A stretch of 36,835 bases of DNA from Pseudomonas sp. NBRC 111124 (GCF_001320245.1 NZ_BCBA01000010.1:1-36835); one strand, 5' to 3'; shown: positions 1-9,606, numbered from the stretch's first letter. Notes: generated from the sequence alone by a model not told the origin. Made by a program: numbers and translations.

Positions 1-13
1 GCTCCCACAAGGG
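1..13. repeat. Possible tail of a REP element cut by the window edge
   Basis: The first bases read GCTCCCACAAGGG. From memory this resembles the 3' end of the short P. putida REP palindrome (GCTCCCACAGGG), with one extra A. The stem half that would confirm it lies outside the window. It sits 30 bp beyond the prpC stop codon, a usual place for such repeats. Confidence 0.4.
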
Positions 14-43
14 AAACGGGCTGCCTCTCTATATCTATTCAGC

Positions 44-1171
44 TCAGCGCTGGTCGATCGGTACGAACTGGCGCTGTTCGACGCCGACATACTCGGCGCT
101 CGGGCGGATGATGCGGTTGTTGGCGCGCTGTTCGAACACGTGCGCGGCCCAGCCGGTCAGGCGCGAGCAGACGAAGATCGGGGTGAACAGCTTGGTCGGG
201 ATGCCCATGAAGTGATACGCCGAGGCATGGTAGAAATCAGCGTTGGGGAACAGGCGCTTCTGTTCCCACATGGTCTTGTCGATGGCTTCGGATACCGGGT
301 ACAGGACCTTGTCACCCACCTCGTCGGCAAGCTGCTTCGACCAGCCCTTGATCACCTCGTTGCGCGGGTCGGACTCTTTGTAGATCGCATGGCCGAAGCC
401 CATGATCTTGTCCTTGCGCTCAAGCATGCGCAGCAGTTCGGCGGTGGCCTCCTGCGGGCTCTGGAAGCGCTCGATCAGCTCCATCGCCGCTTCGTTGGCA
501 CCGCCGTGCAGCGGGCCGCGCAGCGAGCCGATGGCGGCGGTGACGCAGGAGTACAGGTCAGACAGGGTCGAGGCGCAAACCCGCGCGGTGAAGGTCGAGG
601 CGTTGAACTCGTGCTCGGCGTAGAGGATCAGCGACACGTTCATCACCTTGACGTGCAGCTCGCTCGGCTTCTTGCCGTGCAGCAGGTGCAGGAAGTGGCC
701 GCCGAGGGTGTCTTCGTCGCTGGTGCAGTCGATGCGCACGCCGTGGTGGGTGAAGCGGTACCAGTAGCACATCACCGCCGGGAACAGCGCCAGCAGGCGG
801 TCGGTCTTCTCGCGCTCGGCGTCGAAGGTCAGCTCTGGCTCCAGGGTGCCCAGCACCGAGCAACCGGTGCGCATCACGTCCATCGGGTGAGCATCGCGCG
901 GGATGCGCTCGAGTACTTCTTTGAGCGCCTGTGGCAGGTCACGCAGGCCCTTGAGCTTGCGTTTGTAGTCGGCCAGTTCCGCCTTGCTCGGCAGCTCGCC
1001 GTACAGCAGCAGGTAGGCGACTTCTTCGAATTCGGCACCGGCCGCCAGGTCACGGACGTCATAGCCACGGTAGGTCAGGCCGGCACCGGCCTGGCCCACG
1101 GTCGACAGTGCAGTCTGGCCGGCCACCTGGCCACGCAGGCCAGCGCCACTGAGTACTTTTGCTTCGGCCAT
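44..1171 (-). CDS. prpC: 2-methylcitrate synthase PrpC
   Basis: This enzyme condenses propionyl-CoA with oxaloacetate to 2-methylcitrate, the entry step of the methylcitrate cycle, in the cytoplasm. The 375-residue product has the citrate synthase fold signatures: LHGGANEAA with His222, GFGHAIY with His261, and NADFY with Asp312, which line up with the His-His-Asp catalytic triad of the family. The length is that of the short methylcitrate synthases rather than the roughly 430-residue GltA. The ATG at 1171 follows AAGGAG with good spacing. It lies 62 bp downstream of prpB in the same direction, so both are probably co-transcribed. The rest of the pathway (AcnD and PrpF in pseudomonads) would lie beyond the left edge. 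The prpB neighbour settles methylcitrate over citrate specificity. Confidence 0.95.
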   Translation of the reverse strand: MAEAKVLSGAGLRGQVAGQTALSTVGQAGAGLTYRGYDVRDLAAGAEFEEVAYLLLYGELPSKAELADYKRKLKGLRDLPQALKEVLERIPRDAHPMDVMRTGCSVLGTLEPELTFDAEREKTDRLLALFPAVMCYWYRFTHHGVRIDCTSDEDTLGGHFLHLLHGKKPSELHVKVMNVSLILYAEHEFNASTFTARVCASTLSDLYSCVTAAIGSLRGPLHGGANEAAMELIERFQSPQEATAELLRMLERKDKIMGFGHAIYKESDPRNEVIKGWSKQLADEVGDKVLYPVSEAIDKTMWEQKRLFPNADFYHASAYHFMGIPTKLFTPIFVCSRLTGWAAHVFEQRANNRIIRPSAEYVGVEQRQFVPIDQR

Positions 1172-1233
1172 GGTGTTTCTCCTTTCTTGAACTTGTTATA
1201 GGAAGCGATCTGGCTAATTCGGGCGCGGTTCGC

Positions 1234-2124
1234 TCACCCTTTTTTCTGGGCGAACAACGCATCGAGGCTCTGCTCGAAGGCGTGGTAACCAATGGCATCG
1301 TAGAGCTCCATGCGGGTCTGCATGGTGTCGATCACGTTCTTCTGGGTGCCGTCGCGGCGCAGCGCGGTATACACGTTTTCAGCCGCCTTGTTCATGGCGC
1401 GGAACGCCGACAGCGGGTACAGCACCAGCGACACGTCGACCGAGGCCAGCTCTTCGGTGGTGTACAACGGCGTGGCGCCGAACTCGGTGATGTTGGCCAG
1501 GATCGGCGCTTTCACCCGGTCGGCGAAGGTCTTGTACATCGACAGTTCGGTGATGGCTTCCGGGAAGATCATGTCGGCACCGGCCTCGATGCAGGCGGCA
1601 GCACGGTCCAGTGCAGCGTTCAAGCCTTCCACCGCCAGGGCGTCGGTACGCGCCATGATCACGAAGCTGTCATCGGTACGGGCATCCACCGCCGCCTTGA
1701 TACGGTCGACCATCTCCTGCTGGGTGACGATTTCCTTGTTCGGGCGATGGCCGCAACGTTTGGCCCCGACCTGGTCCTCGATGTGAATGGCCGCAGCACC
1801 GAACTTGCACATCGAGCGCACGGTGCGGGCGACGTTGAAGGCCGAAGCGCCAAAACCGGTGTCGACATCCACCAGCAAGGGCACGTCGCAGACGTCGGTG
1901 ATGCGGCGCACGTCGGTCAGCACGTCATCCAGGCCACTGATGCCCAGGTCAGGCAGGCCCAGGGAGCCAGCGGCCACGCCGCCACCGGACAGGTAGATGG
2001 CCTTGAAACCGGCACGCTTGGCCAGCAGCGCATGGTTGGCGTTGATCGCGCCGACCACTTGCAGGGGGTGTTCGGCGGCAACGGCGTCGCGGAAACGCTG
2101 ACCGGGGGTGCTCTTCACAGTCAT
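1234..2124 (-). CDS. prpB: 2-methylisocitrate lyase PrpB
   Basis: PrpB cleaves 2-methylisocitrate to pyruvate and succinate, the last step of the methylcitrate cycle. The 296-residue product belongs to the isocitrate lyase/PEP mutase superfamily: it has the LVDVDTGFG strand with metal-binding Asp residues (about 85-92), EDQ at 116-118, and the lyase signature KRCGH at 122-126 with the catalytic Cys125. The start codon overlaps the stop of the upstream GntR gene by four bases (ATGA), so the two are translationally coupled. Length and motifs fit PrpB rather than oxaloacetate decarboxylase relatives, which lack the KRCGH motif. Confidence 0.95.
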   Translation of the reverse strand: MTVKSTPGQRFRDAVAAEHPLQVVGAINANHALLAKRAGFKAIYLSGGGVAAGSLGLPDLGISGLDDVLTDVRRITDVCDVPLLVDVDTGFGASAFNVARTVRSMCKFGAAAIHIEDQVGAKRCGHRPNKEIVTQQEMVDRIKAAVDARTDDSFVIMARTDALAVEGLNAALDRAAACIEAGADMIFPEAITELSMYKTFADRVKAPILANITEFGATPLYTTEELASVDVSLVLYPLSAFRAMNKAAENVYTALRRDGTQKNVIDTMQTRMELYDAIGYHAFEQSLDALFAQKKG

Positions 2125-2837
2125 TTCTCACCTCGTGGGCTGTTGTTGTTGGCGTCCAGATAGTGACGCTCGATGTTGCGCTTGGACGCGCCGATGTGGC
2201 GGCGCATCAGGAGTTCGGCCAGTTCGCCGTCACGGTCGGCGATGGCGTCGAGAATGCGGTGGTGTTCGGCAAAGGCCTGGCGCGGCCGGTTGGGCGTGGC
2301 GGAAAACTGGATACGGTACATGCGCACCAGCTGGTACAGCTCACCGCAGAGCATCTTCACCAGGGTCTGGTTGCCGCTGCCCTGGATGATCCGGTAATGG
2401 AAGTCGTAGTCGCCTTCCTGCTGGTAATAGCCCAGCCCGGCCTGGAAGGCGGCATCGCGCTCGTGGGTGTCGAGCACCCGGCGCAGCTCGTCGATGTCGG
2501 CCTGGCTCATGCGCTCGGCCGCCAGGCGGCAGGCCATGCCCTCCAGCGATTCGCGGATTTCGTACAGCTCGATCAGCTCGGCGTGGTTGAGCGACACCAC
2601 CCGCGCGCCGACATGGGGCACGCGCACCAGCAGGCGCTGGCCTTCCAGCCGATGGATGGCCTCGCGCAGAGGGCCGCGGCTGATGCCGTAGGTGCGCGCT
2701 AGCTCCGGCTCGGAGATCTTGCTGCCCGGGGCAATGTCGCCTTTGACGATCGCCGCCTGGATGCGCCGGAAGACATTCTCGGACAAGGTTTCCGTTTCGT
2801 CTGACTCGGCAGGGCTTGGAAGCGTGAGGTCCAGCAT
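2121..2837 (-). CDS. GntR/FCD-family regulator of the prp operon
   Basis: The 238-residue protein has an N-terminal winged helix-turn-helix (about residues 15-85, recognition region [15 protein letters not shown]) and a C-terminal all-helical FCD ligand-binding domain (about 88-212) with the His and Asp residues typical of metal-dependent effector binding (for example DYDFHYR). It is the first gene of the operon and overlaps prpB by four bases, so it most likely regulates prpB-prpC and itself. Its likely effector is a methylcitrate-cycle intermediate; that is inference. The palindrome ATTGTCGACAAT upstream fits the TNGTnnACNA rule for operators of this family. The ATG at 2837 has AAGGTG upstream, and one operator copy lies between that site and the start codon. 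Enteric bacteria use an unrelated sigma-54 activator (PrpR) for this role. Confidence 0.9.
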   Translation of the reverse strand: MLDLTLPSPAESDETETLSENVFRRIQAAIVKGDIAPGSKISEPELARTYGISRGPLREAIHRLEGQRLLVRVPHVGARVVSLNHAELIELYEIRESLEGMACRLAAERMSQADIDELRRVLDTHERDAAFQAGLGYYQQEGDYDFHYRIIQGSGNQTLVKMLCGELYQLVRMYRIQFSATPNRPRQAFAEHHRILDAIADRDGELAELLMRRHIGASKRNIERHYLDANNNSPRGEK

Positions 2838-2849
2838 ATTGTCGACACC
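2838..2849. promoter_or_regulatory. Proximal prp operator (ATTGTCGACACC)
   Basis: It matches 10 of 12 positions of the perfect palindrome at 2911-2922. The preceding AT is also shared, so TATTGTCGACA occurs in both. It abuts the GntR start codon and overlaps its ribosome-binding region, downstream of the probable transcription start. A repressor bound here would block elongation or initiation. Confidence 0.65.
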
Positions 2850-2868
2850 TTACTAATCGCTTTGGCAG

Positions 2869-2897
2869 AAACTAGCGAATCAGAGGCTCGCAGTCAA
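2869..2897 (-). promoter_or_regulatory. Candidate sigma-70 promoter of the prp operon
   Basis: Read on the minus strand, TTGACT (2892-2897) is separated by 17 bp from TAGTTT (2869-2874). The -35 matches consensus at five of six positions and the -10 at three of six. It lies between the two operator palindromes, the arrangement expected for repression by looping or flanking occupancy. Confidence 0.45.
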
Positions 2898-2910
2898 AGA
2901 CAAAATCAAT

Positions 2911-2922
2911 ATTGTCGACAAT
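2911..2922. promoter_or_regulatory. Distal prp operator (perfect palindrome ATTGTCGACAAT)
   Basis: A perfect 12-bp palindrome matching the TNGTnnACNA operator pattern of FCD-type GntR regulators. It is centred 73 bp from the proximal copy, about seven helical turns, and lies just upstream of the candidate -35 element. Confidence 0.75.
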
Positions 2923-3136
2923 CGTCTAAGAACGAACTTACCCAATGATGGCGCTGTCAGATCGCAGCACGCTGGCGTCAAGACGTCGGCGTGATAGAAT
3001 GCCGCGCCTCCAACGGAGTATGGATGGTGTGTTTGTCATCAATTCATGTTGTTGACAGATGAACGAGGAAGCTTGCGCAGCCGTTGCCAGTCACCTTTAC
3101 CCCGAACCCTGCACAGCTCAGCACCATGCCAGGACT
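2923..3136 (+). other. Divergent intergenic leader before the retropepsin gene
   Basis: This gap separates the prp control region from the divergent cassette. On the plus strand TAGAAT at 2995-3000 could be a -10 element, but I see no good -35. TTGTTGACAG near 3049-3058 weakly resembles the prp operator half-site. A reading frame in phase with the retropepsin gene is open from 3059, but the first 26 codons do not look like part of the protein, because a clean signal peptide starts at 3137. Confidence 0.3.
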
Positions 3137-3673
3137 ATGAGACTTACACCCGTATTACTGTTGTTATGCCTCACCCTGCTGCCGGCCCTTGGCCAGGCGG
3201 CGGGCAAGACCGTGTACGGTCTGAACGAATACGCCCGGCTCGGCGACCTTGACCTGGAAGTGGCCGCCAAGCTCGACACCGGGGCCAAGACAGCGTCGCT
3301 CAGTGCCCGCGACATCAAGCGCTTCAAGCGCAACGGCGAAAGCTGGGTGCGCTTCTACCTGGCCATCGACGCCGCCCATTCGCACCCCATCGAACGCCCC
3401 CTGGCGCGCGTGAGCAAGATCAAGCGCCGCGCCGGCGACTATGATGCGGAATCCGGCAAGGCCTACACCGCTCGCCCGGTCATCGAACTTGAAATCTGCA
3501 TGGGCCAGGCCCGGCGCACCATCGAAGTCAACCTCACCGACCGCAGCGCCTTCCAGTTCCCGCTGCTGATCGGCTCCGAGGCGCTCAAGCACTTCGACGC
3601 GCTGGTCGACCCAAGCCTTAAATACGCGGCCGGCAAACCTGCCTGTGCCACCGACGCTCCCAAAGCAGAGTAA
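3137..3673 (+). CDS. Exported retropepsin-like protease (often named ATP-dependent zinc protease)
   Basis: The 178-residue protein starts with a signal peptide (about residues 1-22, cleavage near GQAAG), so it acts in the periplasm. LDTGAKTASL at 46-55 carries the Asp-Thr-Gly-Ala motif of retropepsin-like aspartic proteases, which work as dimers with one such loop from each subunit. I see no HExxH or other zinc-protease motif and no ATP-binding loop, so the usual database name looks wrong. I chose the ATG at 3137 because it gives a complete signal peptide; an in-frame start at 3059 would add 26 unlikely residues. It is the first of three tightly spaced genes, with 5 bp to the pseudo-transglutaminase, followed by an ATP-grasp enzyme. 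Substrate unknown; envelope protein or peptide processing is inference. Confidence 0.8.
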   Translation: MRLTPVLLLLCLTLLPALGQAAGKTVYGLNEYARLGDLDLEVAAKLDTGAKTASLSARDIKRFKRNGESWVRFYLAIDAAHSHPIERPLARVSKIKRRAGDYDAESGKAYTARPVIELEICMGQARRTIEVNLTDRSAFQFPLLIGSEALKHFDALVDPSLKYAAGKPACATDAPKAE

Positions 3674-3678
3674 TCCCG

Positions 3679-5214
3679 ATGCGCTCTCTTACCCTCCATC
3701 TGAAAGTCCTGATCACCGTGCTGGTGTTGCTCGGCGTGGCGGTCACGGCCTATCAGGTCTTCGTGCTCGGCATCCCGGTGACCGAAGACGAAACCGACGA
3801 CTTGTGGAACATCGACGCCAAGGTCGAGTTCGTCGCCAGCACCAAGGACCCGGTCAAGATCCAGATGTTCGTGCCGCCGCTGAACCGCGACTACGTCAGC
3901 CTGAACGAGAGCTTCATCTCCAACAACTACGGGGTCAGCGTCAACCGTGTCGATGGCAACCGCAAGGTGACCTGGTCGGCGCGCCGTGTCAGCGGCAACC
4001 AGACCCTCTACTACCGCCTGGTGCTGACCAAGCGTTACAGCAACGAGAAAACCACCGTCAAAGGCCCGACCTTCCGCGACAGCCTGGCCATCGACGGCCC
4101 GGAGAAGATCGCCGCCGAAGCCCTGATGGCACCTATCCGCCAGCACTCGGCCGACGTCGAGACCTTTGTCAGCGAGACCATCAAGCGGGTCAACAACCTC
4201 AACGACGACAACGTCAAGCTGCTGCTGGCCGGCGATACTTCGCCGATGAAGAAAGCCCAGGTCATCGACCTGCTGCTGTCGATCGCCCATGTGCCGATGG
4301 AAAAGGTCCACACCATCCGGCTCGTTGCCGATACGCCCCAGACCCCGGAGCTGTGGCTGCGCAGCTTCAATGGCAACGACTGGCTGTACTTCAACCCGGA
4401 CACCGGCGAGCAAGGCCTGCCGGCCGACCGCCTGCTGTGGTGGACCGGTGACGACAACCTGATCACTGTCGATGGCGGCAAGAAGGCCAACGTCACCTTC
4501 AGCATGAACAACAGCGAGATGAACGCCATCCGCCTGGCCAAGCTGACTGACGAAAACACCGACGCCGACTTCCTCGAATACTCGCTGTACAGCCTGCCGC
4601 TGCAGACCCAGCAGACCTTCATGATCATGGTGATGATCCCGATCGGCGTGCTGGTGATCCTGATCCTGCGCAACCTGATCGGCATCCAGACCCTGGGCAC
4701 CTTCACCCCGGTACTGATCGCCCTGGCCTTCCGCGAAACTCAGCTGGGCTTCGGCATCGTGCTGTTCACGGTGATCACCGCGCTGGGCCTGTCGCTACGC
4801 TCGTACCTGGAACACCTGAAGCTGCAGATGCTGCCGCGCCTGTCGGTGGTGCTGACCTTCGTCGTGGTACTGATTGCCGCCATCAGCCTGTTCAGCCACA
4901 AGCTGGGCCTGGAGCGTGGGCTGTCGGTGGCGCTGTTCCCGATGGTGATCCTGACCATGACCATCGAACGCCTGTCGATCACCTGGGAAGAACGCGGCGG
5001 TGGCCATGCCATGAAAGTGGCAATCGGCACCCTGTTCGCCGCCTCCCTGGCACACCTGCTGATGATGGTGCCGGAGCTGGTGTACTTCGTCTTCACCTTC
5101 CCGGCCGTGCTGCTGATCCTGGTGGGCTTCATGCTGGCGATGGGTCGCTACCGCGGCTACCGCCTGACCGAGCTCGTGCGCTTCAAGGCATTCCTGAAGA
5201 AGGCTGACGCCTGA
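3679..5214 (+). CDS. Inactive transglutaminase-like protein with C-terminal polytopic membrane domain
   Basis: The 511-residue protein has an N-terminal membrane segment (about 8-30), a large periplasmic part (31-310) and a hydrophobic domain with about seven helices (312-490). The periplasmic part ends in a transglutaminase-like fold: the region around 190-250 aligns in outline (helix, WLRSF strand, WLYFNPDTG), but the catalytic Cys-His-Asp set is missing. The entire protein contains no cysteine, so it cannot be a thiol enzyme. It probably binds rather than cuts, perhaps presenting a peptide or sensing the envelope and signalling through the membrane domain. It lies between an exported protease and a cytoplasmic ATP-grasp enzyme, overlapping the latter by one base (TGATG), so it may connect the two compartments. 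The architecture is a known but poorly characterised family in gamma-proteobacteria. Confidence 0.85.
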   Translation: MRSLTLHLKVLITVLVLLGVAVTAYQVFVLGIPVTEDETDDLWNIDAKVEFVASTKDPVKIQMFVPPLNRDYVSLNESFISNNYGVSVNRVDGNRKVTWSARRVSGNQTLYYRLVLTKRYSNEKTTVKGPTFRDSLAIDGPEKIAAEALMAPIRQHSADVETFVSETIKRVNNLNDDNVKLLLAGDTSPMKKAQVIDLLLSIAHVPMEKVHTIRLVADTPQTPELWLRSFNGNDWLYFNPDTGEQGLPADRLLWWTGDDNLITVDGGKKANVTFSMNNSEMNAIRLAKLTDENTDADFLEYSLYSLPLQTQQTFMIMVMIPIGVLVILILRNLIGIQTLGTFTPVLIALAFRETQLGFGIVLFTVITALGLSLRSYLEHLKLQMLPRLSVVLTFVVVLIAAISLFSHKLGLERGLSVALFPMVILTMTIERLSITWEERGGGHAMKVAIGTLFAASLAHLLMMVPELVYFVFTFPAVLLILVGFMLAMGRYRGYRLTELVRFKAFLKKADA

Positions 5215-6194
5215 TGTTTGGCCTGATCAAGACGTGGAAAGCCCTGGAGGCCCGGGGCATCATGGGGATCAACCGGCGTAACGCGGACTATGTGCTGAAG
5301 TACAACAAGCGCAGCCTGTACCCGATCGTCGACGACAAGATCATCACCAAAGAGCGTGCCCTGGCCGCCGGCATCCATGTGCCGGAGATGTACGGCATCA
5401 TCGAGACCGAGAAGCAGATCGAGAACCTCGACGAGATCATCGGCGGGCGCAACGACTTCGTCATCAAGCCGGCGCAGGGCGCCGGCGGTGACGGCATCCT
5501 GGTAATCGCCGACCGCTTCGAGGACCGTTACCGCACGGTGTCAGGCAAGATCATCAGCCACGAGGAAATCGAACACCAGGTGTCGAGCATCCTCACCGGC
5601 CTGTACTCGCTCGGCGGGCACCGCGACCGCGCGCTGATCGAGTACCGGGTGACCCCGGACCAGATCTTCAAGAGCATCAGCTACGAAGGCGTACCGGACA
5701 TCCGCATCATCGTGCTGATGGGCTACCCGGTGATGGCCATGCTGCGCCTGCCGACCCGCCAGTCCGGCGGCAAGGCCAACCTGCACCAGGGGGCGATCGG
5801 CGTGGGTGTGGACCTGGCTACCGGCGTGACCCTGCGCGGCACTTGGCTGAACAACATCATCAGCAAGCACCCGGACACCACCAACGCGGTGGACGGCGTG
5901 CAGCTGCCGAACTGGGATGGCTTCATGAAGCTGGCGGCCGGTTGTTACGAGCTGTGCGGGCTGGGCTACATCGGCGTGGACATGGTGCTGGACCAGGACA
6001 AGGGGCCGCTGATTCTCGAACTCAACGCCCGCCCTGGCCTGAACATCCAGATTGCCAACGACACCGGGCTGACCCAGCGCACCCATGCCATCGAAGCGCA
6101 CATCGAAGCGCTGGCCAAGGAAGGGATCACCGAAGACGCCGAGCAGCGTGTGCGGGTGACCCAGAACCTGTTCGGGCACGTGCATCCGCGCTGA
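5214..6194 (+). CDS. ATP-grasp alpha-L-glutamate ligase-like protein (RimK-related)
   Basis: The 326-residue cytoplasmic protein has the ATP-grasp fold: the glycine-rich ATP-binding loop FVIKPAQGAGGDGILVI (82-98) and the Mg-binding stretch LELNARPGLN (268-277). RimK-type members use ATP to attach glutamate or another amino acid to a carboxyl group through an acyl-phosphate. The acceptor here is unknown. It is translationally coupled to the pseudo-transglutaminase (start overlaps its stop by one base), and it ends the three-gene unit. The combination ligase plus membrane receptor plus protease suggests that a peptide or protein is modified inside and processed outside. I recall reports of an osmotic-stress role for similar clusters but cannot confirm that here. 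Confidence 0.85.
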   Translation: MFGLIKTWKALEARGIMGINRRNADYVLKYNKRSLYPIVDDKIITKERALAAGIHVPEMYGIIETEKQIENLDEIIGGRNDFVIKPAQGAGGDGILVIADRFEDRYRTVSGKIISHEEIEHQVSSILTGLYSLGGHRDRALIEYRVTPDQIFKSISYEGVPDIRIIVLMGYPVMAMLRLPTRQSGGKANLHQGAIGVGVDLATGVTLRGTWLNNIISKHPDTTNAVDGVQLPNWDGFMKLAAGCYELCGLGYIGVDMVLDQDKGPLILELNARPGLNIQIANDTGLTQRTHAIEAHIEALAKEGITEDAEQRVRVTQNLFGHVHPR

Positions 6195-6203
6195 CGCCCC
6201 AAA

Positions 6204-6220
6204 GGCCCGCCCTGCGGGCC
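6204..6220 (+). terminator. GC hairpin after the ATP-grasp gene
   Basis: GGCCCGC and GCGGGCC form a seven-base stem around a three-base loop, ten bases after the stop codon. It is followed by AAACAGG rather than a T-run, so it is a weak terminator candidate or a transcript-end stabiliser. Confidence 0.4.
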
Positions 6221-6312
6221 AAACAGGATGTTTAATGTCACCCCAAAGCTAGGCGCATGTCCTACACAGGTCTACAATCGCCCTCCTCGCTTTTACATCG
6301 CCGTCCACACTG

Positions 6313-7656
6313 ATGCCGACCTGTACGCTCCACCCCCTGCCCTACCAGCCCGACCCCGCGACCTATTTCGCCCGCCTGCGCCAGGCCCCCGGCGCGATCC
6401 TGCTGGACAGCGCCCGCCCCGGCGCCGAACGCGGCCGCTTCGACCTGCTCAGCGCCTGGCCCGTGCAACACCTGCAGGCCCAGCCCGACGAGGACGGCCG
6501 CAGCTTCCTCAAACGCTTGCGTACCAGCCTGGCGCAACTGGGCGAAGCGCAGTTGCCCGCCGGCATCGAACTGCCCTTCGCCGGCGGCCTGATCGGCTAC
6601 CTGAGCTACGACTTTGGCCGGCGCCTTGAACAGCTGCCCAGCCAGTCGAGCGACGACCTGACATTGCCCGATGCGCAGCTGGGGCTTTACGCCTGGGCAG
6701 TGGTGACCGACCACCAGCTTGGCACCAGCCAACTGGTGTTCCACCCGGGCCTGGCCCCTGAAGAGCGAGCGCGCCTGACGGCACTGTTCGAGGCTGTCGA
6801 CACTTCGACCTGCGGCGATTTCCAGCTGCTCGCCCCCATGCAGGGCGACCTGCAACCGGAGCAGTACAAAGCCGCCTTCGACCAGGTGCAGAGTTACATC
6901 CAGGCCGGCGACTGCTACCAGATCAACCTCACCCAACGCTTTCGCGCGCCCTGCCAGGGCGACCCGTGGCACGCTTACCAGGCCTTGCGCAAAGCCTGCC
7001 CGACGCCATTCTCCGGCTACCAGCAGTTGGCAGACGGCAGTGCAGTGCTGAGCTTCTCCCCGGAACGCTTCATCCGCGTCAGCCGGGGCCAGGTGGAAAC
7101 CCGCCCGATCAAGGGTACCCGCCCGCGCTCGGCCGACCCCGTCGAAGATGCACGTAATGCCGAAGCGCTGCGCCACAGCCCCAAGGACCGCTCGGAAAAC
7201 CTGATGATCGTCGACCTGCTGCGCAACGACCTGGGGCGCACCTGCGAGATCGGCTCGGTGAAGGTGCCGGAGCTGTTCAGCCTGGAAAGCTACCCCAACG
7301 TCCATCATCTGGTCAGCAGCATCACCGGCCAGCTGGCCCGCGGCAAAGACGCTCTGGACCTGATCGGCGACAGCTTCCCCGGCGGCTCGATCACCGGTGC
7401 ACCGAAGATCCGCGCCATGCAGATCATCGACGAGCTGGAGCCTGCCCGCCGCGCGCTGTACTGCGGCTCGCTGCTGTATGTGGACGTACGCGGCGAGATG
7501 GACAGTTCCATCGCCATCCGCAGCCTGCTGGTCAAGGATGGCCAGGTCAGTTGCTGGGGCGGTGGCGCAGTGGTGGCCGACTCGAGCTGGCAGGCCGAAT
7601 ACGAGGAATCGATTGCCAAGGTGCGGGTGCTGATGGAAACGCTGCAGAGCCTTTGA
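6313..7656 (+). CDS. pabB: Aminodeoxychorismate synthase component I PabB
   Basis: PabB converts chorismate and ammonia to 4-amino-4-deoxychorismate, the branch towards p-aminobenzoate and folate; the ammonia comes from a separate glutaminase (PabA/TrpG), not encoded here. The 447-residue chorismate-binding enzyme carries PIKGT at 265-269. In this family Lys267 replaces the Ala of anthranilate synthase (PIAGT) and acts as the catalytic nucleophile, so PabB is favoured over TrpE. The conserved C-terminal block with GAPK and AVVADS is intact. The ATG at 6313 has no clear Shine-Dalgarno site. A TACAAT at 6273-6278 could be its -10 element. cysH follows 90 bp downstream on the same strand, with no functional link. 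Confidence 0.92.
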   Translation: MPTCTLHPLPYQPDPATYFARLRQAPGAILLDSARPGAERGRFDLLSAWPVQHLQAQPDEDGRSFLKRLRTSLAQLGEAQLPAGIELPFAGGLIGYLSYDFGRRLEQLPSQSSDDLTLPDAQLGLYAWAVVTDHQLGTSQLVFHPGLAPEERARLTALFEAVDTSTCGDFQLLAPMQGDLQPEQYKAAFDQVQSYIQAGDCYQINLTQRFRAPCQGDPWHAYQALRKACPTPFSGYQQLADGSAVLSFSPERFIRVSRGQVETRPIKGTRPRSADPVEDARNAEALRHSPKDRSENLMIVDLLRNDLGRTCEIGSVKVPELFSLESYPNVHHLVSSITGQLARGKDALDLIGDSFPGGSITGAPKIRAMQIIDELEPARRALYCGSLLYVDVRGEMDSSIAIRSLLVKDGQVSCWGGGAVVADSSWQAEYEESIAKVRVLMETLQSL

Positions 7657-7746
7657 GGCTCATCGCCAGGCGTCTGCCCCGTCATTTTTTGTTACCATCA
7701 CCCTATTACGAGCGCACAGCGCCACAGCCAAGATGGAAACCGCCTG

Positions 7747-8481
7747 ATGAGCCAACCCTTCGACGTCGCCGCCCTGGCTGCGGCCTATGCCAACAAGTCC
7801 CCGCAGGACATCCTCAAGCTCGCCTTCGAGCACTTCGGCGATGACTTGTGGATCTCCTTCAGCGGCGCCGAGGATGTGGTGCTGGTCGACATGGCCTGGA
7901 AGCTGAACAAGCAGGTCAAGGTGTTCAGCCTCGACACCGGCCGCCTGCACCCGGAGACCTATCGCTTCATCGACCAGGTGCGCGAGCATTACAACCTGCC
8001 CATCGAAATCCTCAGCCCGGATCGCGCCAAGCTCGACCCGTTCGTCAAGGAAAAAGGCCTGTTCAGCTTCTACAAGGACGGCCACGGCGAATGCTGCGGC
8101 ATCCGCAAGATCGAACCGCTGCGGCGCAAGCTGGCCACCGTCAGTGCCTGGGCCACCGGCCAGCGTCGCGACCAGAGCCCGGGCACCCGTAGCCAGGTGG
8201 CCGCATTGGAAATCGACGGCGCGTTCTCTACGCCCGAGCGCAGCCTGTACAAGTTCAACCCCTTGGCGCAGATGACCAGCGAGGAAGTCTGGGGTTACAT
8301 CCGCATGCTTGAGCTGCCGTACAACAGCCTGCACGAACGCGGCTTCATCAGCATCGGGTGCGAGCCTTGCACCCGCCCGGTGCTGCCAAATCAGCACGAG
8401 CGCGAAGGTCGCTGGTGGTGGGAAGAGTCGACCCAGAAGGAATGTGGGCTGCACGCTGGCAACCTGATCAGCAAGGCCTGA
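7747..8481 (+). CDS. cysH: Assimilatory adenylylsulfate (APS) reductase CysH, iron-sulfur type
   Basis: CysH reduces activated sulfate to sulfite using thioredoxin in cysteine synthesis. The 244-residue protein carries CC at 116-117 and CEPC at 205-208, the four cysteines that bind a [4Fe-4S] cluster in the APS-reducing form; enteric PAPS reductases lack them. The catalytic cysteine is Cys233 in the C-terminal ECGLH motif, and the nucleotide-binding SFSGAED stands near 37-43. The substrate is therefore predicted to be APS, although databases often label the gene phosphoadenosine phosphosulfate reductase. The convergent neighbour cysB encodes the cysteine-regulon activator. A shared bidirectional terminator separates the two. 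Confidence 0.93.
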   Translation: MSQPFDVAALAAAYANKSPQDILKLAFEHFGDDLWISFSGAEDVVLVDMAWKLNKQVKVFSLDTGRLHPETYRFIDQVREHYNLPIEILSPDRAKLDPFVKEKGLFSFYKDGHGECCGIRKIEPLRRKLATVSAWATGQRRDQSPGTRSQVAALEIDGAFSTPERSLYKFNPLAQMTSEEVWGYIRMLELPYNSLHERGFISIGCEPCTRPVLPNQHEREGRWWWEESTQKECGLHAGNLISKA

Positions 8482-8494
8482 TTTTCAGGCAAAG

Positions 8495-8520
8495 AAAAAC
8501 CGGCCCGAGGGCCGGTTTTT
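8495..8520. terminator. Bidirectional terminator between cysH and cysB
   Basis: AAAAACCGGCCC and GGGCCGGTTTTT form a perfect 12-base stem with a two-base spacer. It carries T-runs on both strands and lies between two convergent stop codons. Confidence 0.9.
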
Positions 8521-8534
8521 CATTTCTGCCGCAC

Positions 8535-9606
<1,072 letters not shown>

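Noticed and set aside
140..2163. Long plus-strand frames opposite prpC and prpB
   Set aside because: They are antisense shadows; the minus-strand proteins have the catalytic residues.
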